DNA of 64,000 nucleotides from Fuerstiella sp. (GTDB lineage: Bacteria > Planctomycetota > Planctomycetia > Planctomycetales > Planctomycetaceae), in the NCBI GenBank assembly GCA_022447185.1, contig JAKVAY010000044.1, forward strand, positions 46,731 through 110,730. The letters are read 5' to 3'. Below, piece by piece: positions 27,435 through 37,829 of this stretch (position 1 is its first letter; every line of letters starts with the position of its first letter). A program made the position numbers and the translations under genes. The notes under the pieces are model-generated. The model searched no databases, had not been told where the DNA came from, and worked only from the letters and a program-made list of their open reading frames with translations.

Positions 27435-28580
27435 ATGAAACAGGTGATATGGTCGTTTGTGTTCGGATTATCAGGAGCATGGGTGGCCATGTGGATCGTC
27501 AGTCCGATCTCTCACAGTTCGGCTCACGCACAACGATTAACACGAGTCTCGCAGACATTGAGCAGGACAGAACAAACTGTACCACGATATAATTCAGATG
27601 GCCTCACGAACGAAGAGGCTGTCAATGTGTTTGTTTACAATCGAAACAACCGCGGAGTGGTTAACATCACGACGCGCACCGTCCGAAACGACCGTTTATT
27701 TTTGTTTGAAAGCAGTTCGGAAGGAGCCGGATCAGGGGCCATCATTGATAAAGCAGGTCACATCCTGACCAATTATCATGTGATTGAAGATGCGCGCCAG
27801 GTCAAAGTGACGCTGTATGACGGCAAAACTTATGTTGCTGCGCTTGTGGGTGCGGATCCTGTCAATGACACAGCTGTCATAAAAATTGACGCGCCCGAGG
27901 ATACCTTGTTTCCAATCGACATGGGAGACTCCGGTGAACTCAAAGTGGGTATGAAGGTTTTTGCGATTGGCAATCCGTTTGGACTGGAACGGACGATGAC
28001 TACGGGCATCATCTCAAGCCTCAATCGTTCACTTCAGGTCACCCGTGACCGGTCTATCAAATCCATCATTCAGATTGATGCAGCAGTCAATCCAGGAAAT
28101 TCGGGTGGTCCATTGCTGGATTCACACGGTCGTCTGATCGGTGTCAACACCGCGATCGCCAGTCGCACCGGTCAGAGTGCAGGTGTTGGGTTCGCCATCC
28201 CGGCCAATCTGATTGCCCGTGTGGTCCCACAACTGATTCGTCACGGTCGCGTGATTCGACCGGATGTTGGTATCCAGGTCGTGTATGAAACGGATGATGG
28301 GTTGCTGATTATTCATCTCACACCAGGAGGTCCCGCTGATCAGGCAGGACTGCGTGGGCCTCGCGTCACACGAAAACGCCGAGGCCCCATTGTCATCGAA
28401 AGAACAGATCGTTCGGCGGCGGACTTGATTGTCGCTGTCGACAGTCTGCCGAGTAATTCCGTGGATGACTTTCTCGGATATATCGAATCGAAGTCGCCAG
28501 GTGACCGCGTGGTCCTGACGGTGATTCGTGGATCCACGGAACTCAATATTCCTGTCCGCCTTGGCGAATCACCTCCTTGA
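27435..28580 (+). CDS. HtrA/DegP-type serine protease with one PDZ domain
   Basis: A 381-residue exported protease of the S1C family, a periplasmic quality-control enzyme by family knowledge. The N-terminal hydrophobic segment (IWSFVFGLSGAWVAMWIVSP) may be an uncleaved anchor. The trypsin triad is intact: His115 in NYHVIEDA, Asp145 in VNDTAVIKID and Ser223 in NPGNSGGPL. After the protease domain (to about 275) there is a single PDZ domain (DVGIQVVYETDDGLLII to the end), so it is closer to DegS than to two-PDZ DegP. The ATG follows GAGGAG at about nine bases. Its promoter region holds the TTGACA/inverted-repeat element. Confidence 0.93.
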   Translation: MKQVIWSFVFGLSGAWVAMWIVSPISHSSAHAQRLTRVSQTLSRTEQTVPRYNSDGLTNEEAVNVFVYNRNNRGVVNITTRTVRNDRLFLFESSSEGAGSGAIIDKAGHILTNYHVIEDARQVKVTLYDGKTYVAALVGADPVNDTAVIKIDAPEDTLFPIDMGDSGELKVGMKVFAIGNPFGLERTMTTGIISSLNRSLQVTRDRSIKSIIQIDAAVNPGNSGGPLLDSHGRLIGVNTAIASRTGQSAGVGFAIPANLIARVVPQLIRHGRVIRPDVGIQVVYETDDGLLIIHLTPGGPADQAGLRGPRVTRKRRGPIVIERTDRSAADLIVAVDSLPSNSVDDFLGYIESKSPGDRVVLTVIRGSTELNIPVRLGESPP

Positions 28581-28731
28581 GGGTCTTCGTGGGGTACAGA
28601 AAAATATGACGGGACATGTGACGTTGACACAGAGTTCCTGAGACTGCACAGCGCATCATGTGGAACCAGGCTGACGGTTTGATGCTTTTCTCCATTATCT
28701 TTAACTGGATCAGTCGGTCATGAAGTCCCAG

Positions 28732-28785
28732 ACCCCGGGGTTGATGAAGTCGCAGTGACTTCATTCATGACAAGGTGGTACCACC
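28732..28785. promoter_or_regulatory. cluster of three perfect inverted repeats
   Basis: Within 54 bases: ACCCCGGGGT (28732-28741, no spacer), ATGAAGTC/GACTTCAT (28744-28751 and 28757-28764, five-base loop) and GGTGGTACCACC (28774-28785, no spacer). ATGAAGTC also occurs once more as a direct repeat about 24 bases upstream. There is no T-run, so a simple terminator is unlikely; operators or an RNA structure are possible. Confidence 0.45.
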
Positions 28786-29004
28786 CAGACAACGGGCCTG
28801 CCGTGATGGCGAACACAGCGTCTCCGTCGTAACGATTCGTGTGCGTTTCTGATTCTTTGAAGGAAAAGTTCGTTTTGTGCATTTCCTGTTAACAAGGTTC
28901 ATAATGGCCATGTTTCGCAGCATGCGTGACGTATCCGATCCGAAACCGTGGTTGAATTGTCCCTTCAATCAATAATGCCTGCTTCTGCATTTCCACTGTC
29001 ATTG

Positions 29005-29038
29005 GTGTGTCGTTCGCACACTCGTCGTCCTGTATAAT
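29005..29038 (+). promoter_or_regulatory. candidate promoter of the DUF6797 gene
   Basis: TATAAT at 29033-29038 is a perfect -10 hexamer 73 bases before the ATG. No good -35 is present; in its place an inverted repeat GTGTG/CACAC (29005-29009 and 29017-29021) lies over the expected position, which would fit a regulator site. Confidence 0.35.
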
Positions 29039-29110
29039 ACCGAGTGTTTCTGACGAAGTTTCGACGATGAGCGTTAACAAAACAGTAACAGGCCTTATGG
29101 TTGTTGAGCC

Positions 29111-32100
29111 ATGATCAGTCACCGAAGAATGATAATGCGTTGCTGCGTTGGTGTGTTTCTGCTGGCTGCGGGTTTCGCGATCACTCCGACACCCGCTCAG
29201 GACGACAACGAAACTGAACGCTGGCCGTGGCATCAGTTTATTGAGCCGGATTTCCCATTCTTCTCGATGACGGTCGACGCGAGATCTGCAAACGGAGAGG
29301 CCGTCAAAGACAATCTCATCGCACGCGCGATGGTGGTTCCTTTGGGAGATGACTGCTTTTTGGCCTATGACGTTGATTTACTGCGCGTCGCCGCGGTATG
29401 GACCGCGGACGAAATGCCGTTCGTCAATGCGAATATGGCGTGCAACAGTTACCCCTACAATTTCAACAAAGTTCGCCCGGGCCTAGGTGCATTGCCACAA
29501 CCAAAGGGTGATATCTGGTTCCAAAACGGTATTTATGCGGGTGTTGGGGCTGGCACACCACAAATTGGAGATCCACGCCCGGCGCGGACAGCTGAAGATC
29601 AGGTGCGTTACGGTGGACTTGACCGAAGGATCGCTCGTTTTCTCGGGATTGATCTGACTCATGGTCTTGAGATCCGATATGAAATCGCTGGAAGGGTGCG
29701 TGTAAACGAGCGATTTGAACACGTCGACGAAGGACTTATTCGTCGATTGCAGGTCGGTCCCCACAGTGAGCCGATTTATGTTGTGATTGCTGAAAATTCA
29801 GACCAAACCGAGTTTCAATGTCGTGGTGCTGGCATCCTCAGGAGTGTCCGTCAGCATGTGGTTTGCTGCATTGAACCATCCAAAGAGATGAAAACGGTTT
29901 CCGTGTTATGCACGAATGCTGGTCGTTCAAATGCCACCAAGTCCGACCGGCAATCCGATCGTGCTGTTTCGAATTTGAAGGAGCGGCCGGCTCGACGCTG
30001 GAAACAGTCAGTTCGCCTGTCACTGCCGGCAATACAGAGCGGTGGCACTCTTAACCTCGAGGAACTTCCGCTTCCACTCGAAAATCCGTATGGGCGGGCC
30101 GTTCGGGCTGCTGACATTAGCTTCTTTGGGACATCCGGACGTGCCGCACTGGTCACATTTGATGGCGATGTCTGGCTTTGTGATGGCCTTCAACCCAGGT
30201 CACAGGAAGTCGTGTGGACTCGATTCACGTCCGGGCTTCATGAGCCGCTTAGTATACGAATCCGGGATGGAGAGATTTTTGTTTTTGACCGCAGCGGTCT
30301 TTGGCGGCTCCATGACCGTGACGAAAACGGCGAAGCTGACTATCACGAATTGTTTTGCTCCCGCATCTATCAAAGTGCCGAAACACGTGATTTTCCATTG
30401 TCCTTTGAATTAGAAACGGATGGCAGTTTCCTCGTCAGTAAATCTGGCCAGAGGGGAATGTTCAGCGCGATTCTTCGAATCTCAGCGGATGGTAACGATG
30501 TGAAGTTAATTGCCAGCGGGTTCCGACAGCCGTATCTGGGATATGATCCCGAAACAGGACAAATCGCCGCGACCGATCAGCAAGGGGATTGGGTGCCATC
30601 CACTCCCGTCAGCTTCATCAAACAAGATGGATTCTATGGGTTCCGACGCAGCGAGACGCTTGACGACCGACCTGTCACTCCTCCGTTGACCTGGATACCC
30701 CACGCCGAATGCGGATCTGCTGCTTCAATGGTGTGGATGCGGAATGCTGAGATGGGACCATTGAACAATAAGCCGATCGTTCTTTGCTACCAGCCTCCGC
30801 GTATTATGCAACTTCACACGGACGTCGACGAATTCGCAATTCAGGGAGGGGCCACGCCGCTGGATTTGAACATCGGATCAAATCCGTTGCTCAAGGCGGC
30901 CATCAATCCCGCCGACGGATTATTGTATTTAACTGGCTTCAAAGTTTGGGGCAGTCTGGCAGAGAAGCCGACGTTCTTCGGAAGAATACGCACGAATTCA
31001 TCAAAGCCGTGGTCCGTTCCGTCCATGGTTAAAACGGCTCGTCGCGGAATTCTTCTTGGATTTGATCACTCACTCGACCCGTTGCTCGCATCCAATCGTG
31101 CCGCCTACACTGTTCGCCGGTGGAATTACAAACGGACCAGTCAATACGGGAGCGGGCATTATCGACTCGATGGGACGGCGGGAAGCGAAACACTTCCGGT
31201 GTCTTCGGTAAAGCTCTCCAGAGATCGCCGATCGGTGTTTCTGGGTATTGCGGGTATGCGCGAAGTTATGCAGATCGAAGTCAGCTACGACATCGCCGTT
31301 CAGGAGGGCGAACCGTTTCGGCGACAGACCTTCCTGACTGCAAATGTCTTGCGAGAAGTTGACCTTGCAGCGCATGGTTTCATTAACAACGAGGTCGATC
31401 TAAGCAAGCGAGCGCAGCCGCTCGTATCAAAACCAGCCGCCAAACCCACCATACAACGTGGCGCCCGCTTATACAGGCAGGTCGGCTGTATTGGTTGCCA
31501 TTCAGTCGATGGTTCGGTAGCTGGAAAAAACGGTCCCAGCTGGCTTGGCCTCTATGGATCCCAGCGCAAACTCATTGAGACCGGACAATCGGTAACGGCC
31601 GACGAGGATTACCTCCGCGAATCGATCTTGAATCCCGCCGCAAAGATTGTCTCTGGTGCAGTGAATGGTGAAGCTGGAATGCCCATCTACGCAGGGGTAC
31701 TGGACGATGATCAGATTGATTCACTGTTGTTGTTTATCAGGGCGCTGGCTGCGGAAGACGTATCATCACACCTTGTTGCTTCCGGAACGTCGGTTACTGC
31801 CGGTCGCGACTGGGTGGTTAACGATTTTCGAGACGACTTACTGCGTCCGTTGAGTGGGCGTTCTTTCCAGCAGGGCAAACTTGTGTTTTTAGGCGCATCC
31901 TGCTTTTCTTGTCATCGCATTGGTGAGGGAAAGGGAGGCACCCTTGGCCCTGACCTTGCAAAGCTCGATGAGAAACTGCGTGGTCTCGAATTACTCACAC
32001 ACATTCTTGAGCCATCTCGGAAAATCGATGACAAATTCAAATCCAGATCTGTCGTCACCCTGGATGGCAGACTCCATAAGGGATTTGTGGTTTTTGAGGA

Positions 32101-32308
32101 CGAAACCGAAATTCGAATAACGAGCGATCCATTGTCGAACAACGCTCCGATCGTAGTCCTGAAAAACGAAATCGAAGAGATGAGACTTTCGAATGTTTCA
32201 CCGATGCCGAAAGGTGCGCTGAATCAATTTGATCAGGTACAAATCCTCGACCTGCTTGCGTATATCGAATCGCGAGGAAATCCTGATCATCGGGCGTTTG
32301 CGCGTTGA
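29111..32308 (+). CDS. large exported DUF6797 protein with two CxxCH haem sites
   Basis: A 1065-residue periplasmic protein. A signal peptide (MIMRCCVGVFLLAAGFAITPTPAQ, from the second or third Met) is followed by a region recognisable as DUF6797 (WPWHQFIEPDFPFFSM to about residue 200), a long beta-rich part that looks like a propeller with GLWRLHDRDENG-type blades, and two cytochrome c motifs, CIGCH (793-797) and CFSCH (931-935), each with a following helix. Such proteins belong to the PVC-type haem-protein set found with PSD1/DUF1501 genes and are thought to take part in oxidation of polysaccharide-derived sugars. Here it is followed 298 bases later by a Tat-exported oxidoreductase. Confidence 0.85.
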   Translation: MISHRRMIMRCCVGVFLLAAGFAITPTPAQDDNETERWPWHQFIEPDFPFFSMTVDARSANGEAVKDNLIARAMVVPLGDDCFLAYDVDLLRVAAVWTADEMPFVNANMACNSYPYNFNKVRPGLGALPQPKGDIWFQNGIYAGVGAGTPQIGDPRPARTAEDQVRYGGLDRRIARFLGIDLTHGLEIRYEIAGRVRVNERFEHVDEGLIRRLQVGPHSEPIYVVIAENSDQTEFQCRGAGILRSVRQHVVCCIEPSKEMKTVSVLCTNAGRSNATKSDRQSDRAVSNLKERPARRWKQSVRLSLPAIQSGGTLNLEELPLPLENPYGRAVRAADISFFGTSGRAALVTFDGDVWLCDGLQPRSQEVVWTRFTSGLHEPLSIRIRDGEIFVFDRSGLWRLHDRDENGEADYHELFCSRIYQSAETRDFPLSFELETDGSFLVSKSGQRGMFSAILRISADGNDVKLIASGFRQPYLGYDPETGQIAATDQQGDWVPSTPVSFIKQDGFYGFRRSETLDDRPVTPPLTWIPHAECGSAASMVWMRNAEMGPLNNKPIVLCYQPPRIMQLHTDVDEFAIQGGATPLDLNIGSNPLLKAAINPADGLLYLTGFKVWGSLAEKPTFFGRIRTNSSKPWSVPSMVKTARRGILLGFDHSLDPLLASNRAAYTVRRWNYKRTSQYGSGHYRLDGTAGSETLPVSSVKLSRDRRSVFLGIAGMREVMQIEVSYDIAVQEGEPFRRQTFLTANVLREVDLAAHGFINNEVDLSKRAQPLVSKPAAKPTIQRGARLYRQVGCIGCHSVDGSVAGKNGPSWLGLYGSQRKLIETGQSVTADEDYLRESILNPAAKIVSGAVNGEAGMPIYAGVLDDDQIDSLLLFIRALAAEDVSSHLVASGTSVTAGRDWVVNDFRDDLLRPLSGRSFQQGKLVFLGASCFSCHRIGEGKGGTLGPDLAKLDEKLRGLELLTHILEPSRKIDDKFKSRSVVTLDGRLHKGFVVFEDETEIRITSDPLSNNAPIVVLKNEIEEMRLSNVSPMPKGALNQFDQVQILDLLAYIESRGNPDHRAFAR

Positions 32309-32554
32309 GACAGGGGGCGATGGGTCCCTGCCGCCTGGAAGCGTTGTGATTAACGAATGCTCCTGCCGTGTCTCGTCGTTAGCCACGGCTTTGATTTCTA
32401 ACTATCAATCTTTTCAGGCAGTTCCTCGCCCCGGCGGCTAATGTATGTAACTCGAGACTCGTAACAACGTTTCGTGCGGTAACATCTCGTGATCAACCGT
32501 ATTGCGGGCAGGCGAAGCGATGGTCAATTGTGTTTCAACGTATTCGAGTGCTGT

Positions 32555-32560
32555 TATACT
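32555..32560 (+). promoter_or_regulatory. -10-like TATACT upstream of Gfo/Idh/MocA gene
   Basis: TATACT lies 45 bases before the ATG at 32606, with TTTCAA 16 bases further upstream as a weak -35. Suggestive only. Confidence 0.3.
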
Positions 32561-32605
32561 GTGACTTGCCTTTTCCAACCTCCCTTCTGATTACACCAAG
32601 CCGCC

Positions 32606-33925
32606 ATGTCCACCGATCACGTCACTCGTGCGCAGACTGGTTCTACTCGACGTTCATTTCTGCAGTCGGGAACGGCGGTAACAGTCGCGGCGGCGGGTCT
32701 GGCATCCCGGCCTGTCCGCGGAGCAGAACCAGGAACTGCTCTGGAAACGGTGCGTCTGGGACTTGTTGGTGCTGGTGGACGCGGCAGTGGTGCGATCGAA
32801 AATTCAATGAGCATCAATGACAATGTGAAGCTTGTTGCAATCGCAGACGTAAACGCGCGAAAGCCCGTGTCGTTGTTACGGCGGGCGGAACCAAAATACG
32901 GCGCTCGAGTGGCCGTGACATCAAACAAAATTCATACAGGCCTGGATGGTTACAAACGTATCCTCGATGATCCGGATGTGGATCTGGTTCTGTTCGCGAC
33001 GCCACCCGGATTTCGGCCTCGACACCTTTTGGAAGCGGTCGAAGCAGGCAAGCATGTATTCGCAGAGAAACCGACCTGTGTTGATCCGGCGGGTTATCGG
33101 ATCTGCCGCAAGGCGCACGCGCTGGCGGAAGCCAACGGAACGTCCATTGTGACCGGCACGCAATATCGGCGTCAGAGCAACTACGTCGAATCCGTAAACC
33201 GGATACGTGACGGTGCTATTGGTGAAGTGATCGGTTCACAAATGCGTTATTGTGCCAGCGGGATCTGGTACCGTCCTCGCAGGGAGGGCATGAGCGACAC
33301 GGAGTATCAGATTTACAACTGGATGCATTTTATTTGGCTGTCAGGCGATCAGATTGTCGAACAGGCGGTGCACAATATTGACACCATGAACTGGATCATG
33401 GGTGGTCCCCCCGAAATTGCCTATGGTGGCGGCGGGCGGTTCACACGTCCCGATGACAGCCAGATGTGGGACAATATGGCTGTCGATTTTGTTTATCCAG
33501 GAAATCGCATGTGTTCATTCATGTGTCGGCAGGTTCCAAATACGGAAACAGATAATTCCAATGTTATCTACGGTACAGACGGCGTGATGACGATCTACGG
33601 CGGTGATCGTGGATCGTTGATGAGCGACCGTGACGGAACAGAAAGATGGTCAATGAAGGGCGATATTGGTGCAGCGTATCAGCAGGAGCACCAAGACCTC
33701 GTGAATTCGATTGTTACGGGTAACCCGGTTGTGGAACTCAATGACACTGCCGACAGTTCACTGACAGCGGTGATCGGTCGCATGGCGGGCTACACGGGTA
33801 AGAATGTCACATGGGACTTTGCTGTCAATCATTCAACACTTGATATGTTTCCTGGGGAACTCAACTATGATGGAGACATGCCAAATCCTCCGTTTGCGAT
33901 TCCCGGTAAGGAACCGCTGGTCTGA
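32606..33925 (+). CDS. Tat-exported Gfo/Idh/MocA oxidoreductase
   Basis: A 439-residue oxidoreductase with a twin-arginine signal (STRRSFLQSGTAVTVAAAG, residues about 11-30), so it folds with cofactor in the cytoplasm and acts outside the inner membrane. The Rossmann part starts with RLGLVGAGGRGSGAIENSM, followed by VKLVAIADVN and the family signature AEKPTCVDPAGY. The second domain has the NWMHFIWLSGDQIVEQAVHN segment, in which an internal His is a candidate catalytic residue, and CSFMCRQVPNT. It sits between the DUF6797 dihaem protein and the PSD1/DUF1501 pair; sugar oxidation coupled to haem proteins is a reasonable inference, not shown by the sequence. Confidence 0.9.
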   Translation: MSTDHVTRAQTGSTRRSFLQSGTAVTVAAAGLASRPVRGAEPGTALETVRLGLVGAGGRGSGAIENSMSINDNVKLVAIADVNARKPVSLLRRAEPKYGARVAVTSNKIHTGLDGYKRILDDPDVDLVLFATPPGFRPRHLLEAVEAGKHVFAEKPTCVDPAGYRICRKAHALAEANGTSIVTGTQYRRQSNYVESVNRIRDGAIGEVIGSQMRYCASGIWYRPRREGMSDTEYQIYNWMHFIWLSGDQIVEQAVHNIDTMNWIMGGPPEIAYGGGGRFTRPDDSQMWDNMAVDFVYPGNRMCSFMCRQVPNTETDNSNVIYGTDGVMTIYGGDRGSLMSDRDGTERWSMKGDIGAAYQQEHQDLVNSIVTGNPVVELNDTADSSLTAVIGRMAGYTGKNVTWDFAVNHSTLDMFPGELNYDGDMPNPPFAIPGKEPLV

Positions 33926-34247
33926 CTCAATCGTCATGGCACACAACGTTCAGCAGGGAGCCTGTGAATGAATTTCAGCGGCGCTGGACATTTTAACCGA
34001 CCGGCCGCGTTTTTCGTCAGCAGTGATGCGAACCTGCTGCCGCGGTACAACCGATAATCTCCCGGAGGTCTGACCAAAATCATCACCGGCGTTAGTGAGA
34101 TGGACGACAGAATTCTCTGGCAGCCTGTGGATCCCAGACGTATTGCGGGCAGTTTCTTTGACAGGAAAAATACTCCATGCTTATTATTGTTCATATAGCG
34201 CGTGAACGCCTGATCGCGTTTTAAAGCTGATGTTGACTGGCCCCGAC
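33926..34247. other. 322-base intergenic region with strong promoter
   Basis: No gene supported. The last 90 bases hold a good sigma-70-type promoter (listed separately) and the earlier part nothing recognisable. Confidence 0.5.
34158..34187 (+). promoter_or_regulatory. sigma-70-type promoter of the PSD1-DUF1501 operon
   Basis: TTGACA (34158-34163), an 18-base spacer and TATTAT (34182-34187): a perfect -35 and a 5/6 -10. Transcription would start near 34194, about 54 bases before the preferred ATG. It is the best sigma-70 match I found in the window. Confidence 0.6.
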
Positions 34248-36422
34248 ATGTCCAGAGCCGGACTCATATGGTTGTTGGTTTTCGCTACCGCGGTCCCCGG
34301 ATTGACGGCTGAGGATCTTTCCTCCTACCCGTGGTCTTTTCAGCCGGTTGCCAAAGTGGTTCCTCCTCCAGCCAGTGAGCTGCATCACGGGCCCCGATGC
34401 CGGAACGCAATCGACCGATTCATTTATCGGGAACTGGAGTCAGTGGAACTGGAACCCGCTCCCGAGGCTGATCGACTCACACTGATTCGCCGAGCCTGTT
34501 TTGATCTGCTGGGTCTGCCGCCGACTCAGGAGCAGATCGATCTGGCAGCTGCCAGCCTGTCTGAAGATGGCTGGATGAAACTGATCGACATGCTTTTGAA
34601 ATCACCGCACTATGGTGAGCGTTGGGGGCGTCACTGGCTGGATGTCGCACGTTATGCTGACAGCGGAGGCTATGAAACCGACATTTACTACCGCAATTCC
34701 TGGCGGTATCGTGACTATGTCGTGAAGACTTTCAACGATGACAAGCCGTACAACATCTTTGTGCAGGAGCAGATTGCAGGCGACGAACTCTGGCCGGATA
34801 ACCTCGACCTGGATCCTCGTCGTGTTTACGTTGTTCCGGAGAACAAAAAACGTCATCTCGAAGCTCGCATTGGTACCGGGTTTTATTCGCTGGGTCCCCG
34901 AGTGCACGAGTCAGCGCTTGATGCCAATCGCCTGCGCTATGAGACACTCACGGACTGGGTCGATACAACGGCATCCGCATTCATGGGACTGACCCTGGCC
35001 TGTGCACGTTGTCACGAACACAAGGTCGACCCATTCACTCAGGAAGACTATTTTTCACTGCAGGCGGTCTTTGCATCGGCGCGAGAAATAGAGCTGCCTT
35101 TGTGGAACGCCATGGGCGAAGCAGACTGGCGCCAAAATTTTCCGCGAGTTGTGGCGGTTAGAGAAGCGCGTATTGCCTACGAGCTCTTTGCAGCAAAAAC
35201 GGCAGGAACAGAATTATCACCGGAGCATCAGGGTGAAAAACAGCGGCTGCTGGCAGCGATCGGCAAGGCGGTTTTGTCGCTGCCTGAGAGTACCGCCGGA
35301 CAGGAGACAATCCCATACGACGCATTAATGCACATTCCAACAGTCAGCGTGCTTGGTCGCGAACACCCACAACTGATCAAATCAAGTTATGTGCTGGAAC
35401 GAGGGGAGCTTCAGAATCCTCAGCAGCAGATGTTTCCGGCGCTGCCGGCCTCACTGGCGTTCGCAACATCGACGTCTGCGGAACTACCAGGCGGATTTGA
35501 GTCGCGAAAGCAGTTCGCATTGTGGCTAACACAGGACAATCATCCGCTGACGGCGCGTGTCATGGTCAATCGAATCTGGCATTGGCATTTCGGACGTGGG
35601 CTTGTTGAAACTCCCAATGATTTCGGATTCATGGGTGAAGAACCATCGCACCCCGAACTTCTCGACTGGCTGGCAACCGAGTTTGTGTCAAATGAGTGGA
35701 GCATTAAACATCTGCATCGACTCATCATGAATTCCGCAGTGTATCGGCAGAGCAGTCGGTTTGGCTCTGAACGACATCTGGAAGAAGATCCTGACAATCG
35801 ACTGCTGTGGCGAATGAATCGACGCAGGCTGGAAGCTGAAGCATTGTGGGATTCGGTCCATTCAGCAGCCGGAACAATCAATCTCAGCATGGGGGGGCCC
35901 CCTGTAGTTCCGCCTTTGGCCGAAGATGAAATTGCATCGCTACGAGAGAAGTGGCATTGGGTCGTATCTGCAGACCCCGCGCAACACACGCGTCGAGGGC
36001 TCTATATTCTCGTTCGACGCAATTTTAAGCTGCCCATGTTTCAGGTTTTTGATTCCCCCGTCACATCGCAAAGCTGTCCAGTGCGGGACGTAACGACGGT
36101 CGCTCCTCAGGCGTTGTGGGGTCTGAATAATGGTTCTGTATTTCGACAGGCAATGCATCTGGCCGGAAGAATCGTGCAGGAATCGGGTAACGATCCACGA
36201 AATCAGGTAATTCGTGCATGGCAACTGGCTCTCAGTCGACCACCTCGCGAAGATGAAACAGTGTCAGCGTTGCAGTTGCTTCGTTCCCTGGAGACAGACC
36301 GGAGTCAAATGCTTACGAATCCTCCTGAATCGTTGTCTGATGTCGTACCGAAAAGAGCTCAGGCACTTTCCAAATTGTGCCTGTCGTTGTTTAACCTGAC
36401 CGAGTTCTCATTCGTAGATTGA
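34248..36422 (+). CDS. DUF1549/DUF1553 (PSD1) exported protein
   Basis: A 724-residue exported protein from ATG 34248 (an in-frame ATG at 34230 is possible). A signal peptide ([19 protein letters not shown]) leads into the PSCyt2/DUF1549 domain ([74 protein letters not shown]). The DUF1553 domain follows ([55 protein letters not shown]). The N-terminal cytochrome-like PSCyt1 domain found in many relatives is absent: no CxxCH precedes DUF1549. The function is unknown; the family is a hallmark of planctomycetes and is thought to act with DUF1501 partners. The stop is six bases from the DUF1501 start. Confidence 0.93.
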   Translation: MSRAGLIWLLVFATAVPGLTAEDLSSYPWSFQPVAKVVPPPASELHHGPRCRNAIDRFIYRELESVELEPAPEADRLTLIRRACFDLLGLPPTQEQIDLAAASLSEDGWMKLIDMLLKSPHYGERWGRHWLDVARYADSGGYETDIYYRNSWRYRDYVVKTFNDDKPYNIFVQEQIAGDELWPDNLDLDPRRVYVVPENKKRHLEARIGTGFYSLGPRVHESALDANRLRYETLTDWVDTTASAFMGLTLACARCHEHKVDPFTQEDYFSLQAVFASAREIELPLWNAMGEADWRQNFPRVVAVREARIAYELFAAKTAGTELSPEHQGEKQRLLAAIGKAVLSLPESTAGQETIPYDALMHIPTVSVLGREHPQLIKSSYVLERGELQNPQQQMFPALPASLAFATSTSAELPGGFESRKQFALWLTQDNHPLTARVMVNRIWHWHFGRGLVETPNDFGFMGEEPSHPELLDWLATEFVSNEWSIKHLHRLIMNSAVYRQSSRFGSERHLEEDPDNRLLWRMNRRRLEAEALWDSVHSAAGTINLSMGGPPVVPPLAEDEIASLREKWHWVVSADPAQHTRRGLYILVRRNFKLPMFQVFDSPVTSQSCPVRDVTTVAPQALWGLNNGSVFRQAMHLAGRIVQESGNDPRNQVIRAWQLALSRPPREDETVSALQLLRSLETDRSQMLTNPPESLSDVVPKRAQALSKLCLSLFNLTEFSFVD

Positions 36423-36428
36423 GCTGTT

Positions 36429-37829
36429 GTGAATTCACGTCGTGATTTTCTTTTCAACGGTGGTCTCGGCTTTGGCGGTCTGGCCCTGGGCAGCATGCTG
36501 GCGAATGACGCGCAGGCTGACGGAACCCGTAACCGGAATCCGTTGGCGATCCAGTCACCCGATGTGCCCGGAACAGCGAAAAACGTAATCTTTCTGTTTA
36601 TGCAGGGCGGTCCCAGTCATTTGGAGACATTTGACGAAAAGCCGGCTCTTGTGAAGTACGACGGACAACTGCTGCCGGAGGAGCTGAGAGATTCTGATCT
36701 TGCCCAGATCAATACTGCCGACTCACAGGTCATGGCCACACAGTTTCCATTCGGTCGCCATGGTGAAAGTCGGCTGCCGATTTCAAGTCTGTTTCCGAAT
36801 CTGAGTCGCCACGCGGATCACCTGGCCGTTGTACGATCGATGCACCATGAACTGTTCATTCATGGTTCGGCGATGATCATGATGCATTCCGGAACGAGGC
36901 TGCTGGCCCATCCAACGATTGGAGCCTGGGTAACGTATGGGCTGGGATGTGAAAGCAATGATCTGCCGTCATACATTGCCATGACAGACAGTGTCTTTCG
37001 CAACGGCGCATCCATGTATTCGTCAGGGTTCCTGCCTGCCGTCTATCAGGGAACGCCAATGCACGCTGAAGGCGTACCGATTCAGAATCTACAGCGTCAT
37101 CCCAGTGTGGACAGCCGAGAACAGCGATTGCTGCTTAACCAGATTAACGCCTGGAATCAGCAGCATCTGGCTGTTCGACCTGGAGACAGTCGACTCGAGG
37201 CGCGCATTTCCAACTACGAACTCGCATATCGTATGCAGTCAGCCGCCCCGGAACTCATCGATCTTTCCAGTGAAACGAAGGCCACTCGCGAGCTATACGG
37301 AATTGAAAACGGTTCAGCAGACCGATTTGGCAGGATGTGCCTGATGGCTCGACGAATGGTGGAACGCGGAGTGCGCTATGTCCAGTTGATCAGTGCCGGC
37401 TGGGATGCTCATGGAAATTGTAAGGGCAACCATCAAAGTCAGGCGGCGAAAACAGATCGGCCTATTGCCGGGCTGATTGAAGATCTGGATCAACGTGGAC
37501 TGCTGGACAGTACGTTGTTGGTATGGGTCGGTGAATTCGGTCGCACTCCAATTCGTCAGGGATCCAACGGTCGAGATCATCACCCTTACGGATTTAGCGC
37601 CTGGCTTGCCGGCGGGGGGGTACAAGGAGGCAAGGTGATTGGTGCGACGGATGATTTTGGATTTCACGCGATCGAAGATAAGGTTCATGTCAACGATCTG
37701 CATGCCACAATTTTGGGACTGCTCGGCATCGATCACGAGGCTTTGACCTATTATTTTGAAGGGCGGGTACGCCGGTTGACGGATGTCGGCGGACAAAACA
37801 ATCTTGCGGCGCGACTCGTTGTCTCGTGA
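36429..37829 (+). CDS. DUF1501 family exported protein
   Basis: A 466-residue protein of the sulfatase-like DUF1501 family. The Tat-type N terminus NSRRDFLFNGGLGFGGLALG precedes the core: KNVIFLFMQGGPSHLETFDEK (phosphatase/sulfatase-superfamily start), RHGESRLPISSLFPNLSRHAD, RSMHHELFIHGSAMIMMHSG, and the C-terminal metal-site-like LLVWVGEFGRTP and GRDHHPYGFSAWLAGGG. Start is GTG 36429, six bases after the PSD1 stop, so the pair is one operon. The catalytic nucleophile typical of true sulfatases is not evident. Biochemical function of the family is not established. Confidence 0.93.
   Translation: MNSRRDFLFNGGLGFGGLALGSMLANDAQADGTRNRNPLAIQSPDVPGTAKNVIFLFMQGGPSHLETFDEKPALVKYDGQLLPEELRDSDLAQINTADSQVMATQFPFGRHGESRLPISSLFPNLSRHADHLAVVRSMHHELFIHGSAMIMMHSGTRLLAHPTIGAWVTYGLGCESNDLPSYIAMTDSVFRNGASMYSSGFLPAVYQGTPMHAEGVPIQNLQRHPSVDSREQRLLLNQINAWNQQHLAVRPGDSRLEARISNYELAYRMQSAAPELIDLSSETKATRELYGIENGSADRFGRMCLMARRMVERGVRYVQLISAGWDAHGNCKGNHQSQAAKTDRPIAGLIEDLDQRGLLDSTLLVWVGEFGRTPIRQGSNGRDHHPYGFSAWLAGGGVQGGKVIGATDDFGFHAIEDKVHVNDLHATILGLLGIDHEALTYYFEGRVRRLTDVGGQNNLAARLVVS

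Larger units (their letters stand above)
28581..29110. other. 530-base intergenic region
   Basis: No convincing gene. It holds a cluster of three inverted repeats (28732-28785) and a -10-like TATAAT (29033-29038) for the next gene, both listed separately. Confidence 0.5.
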
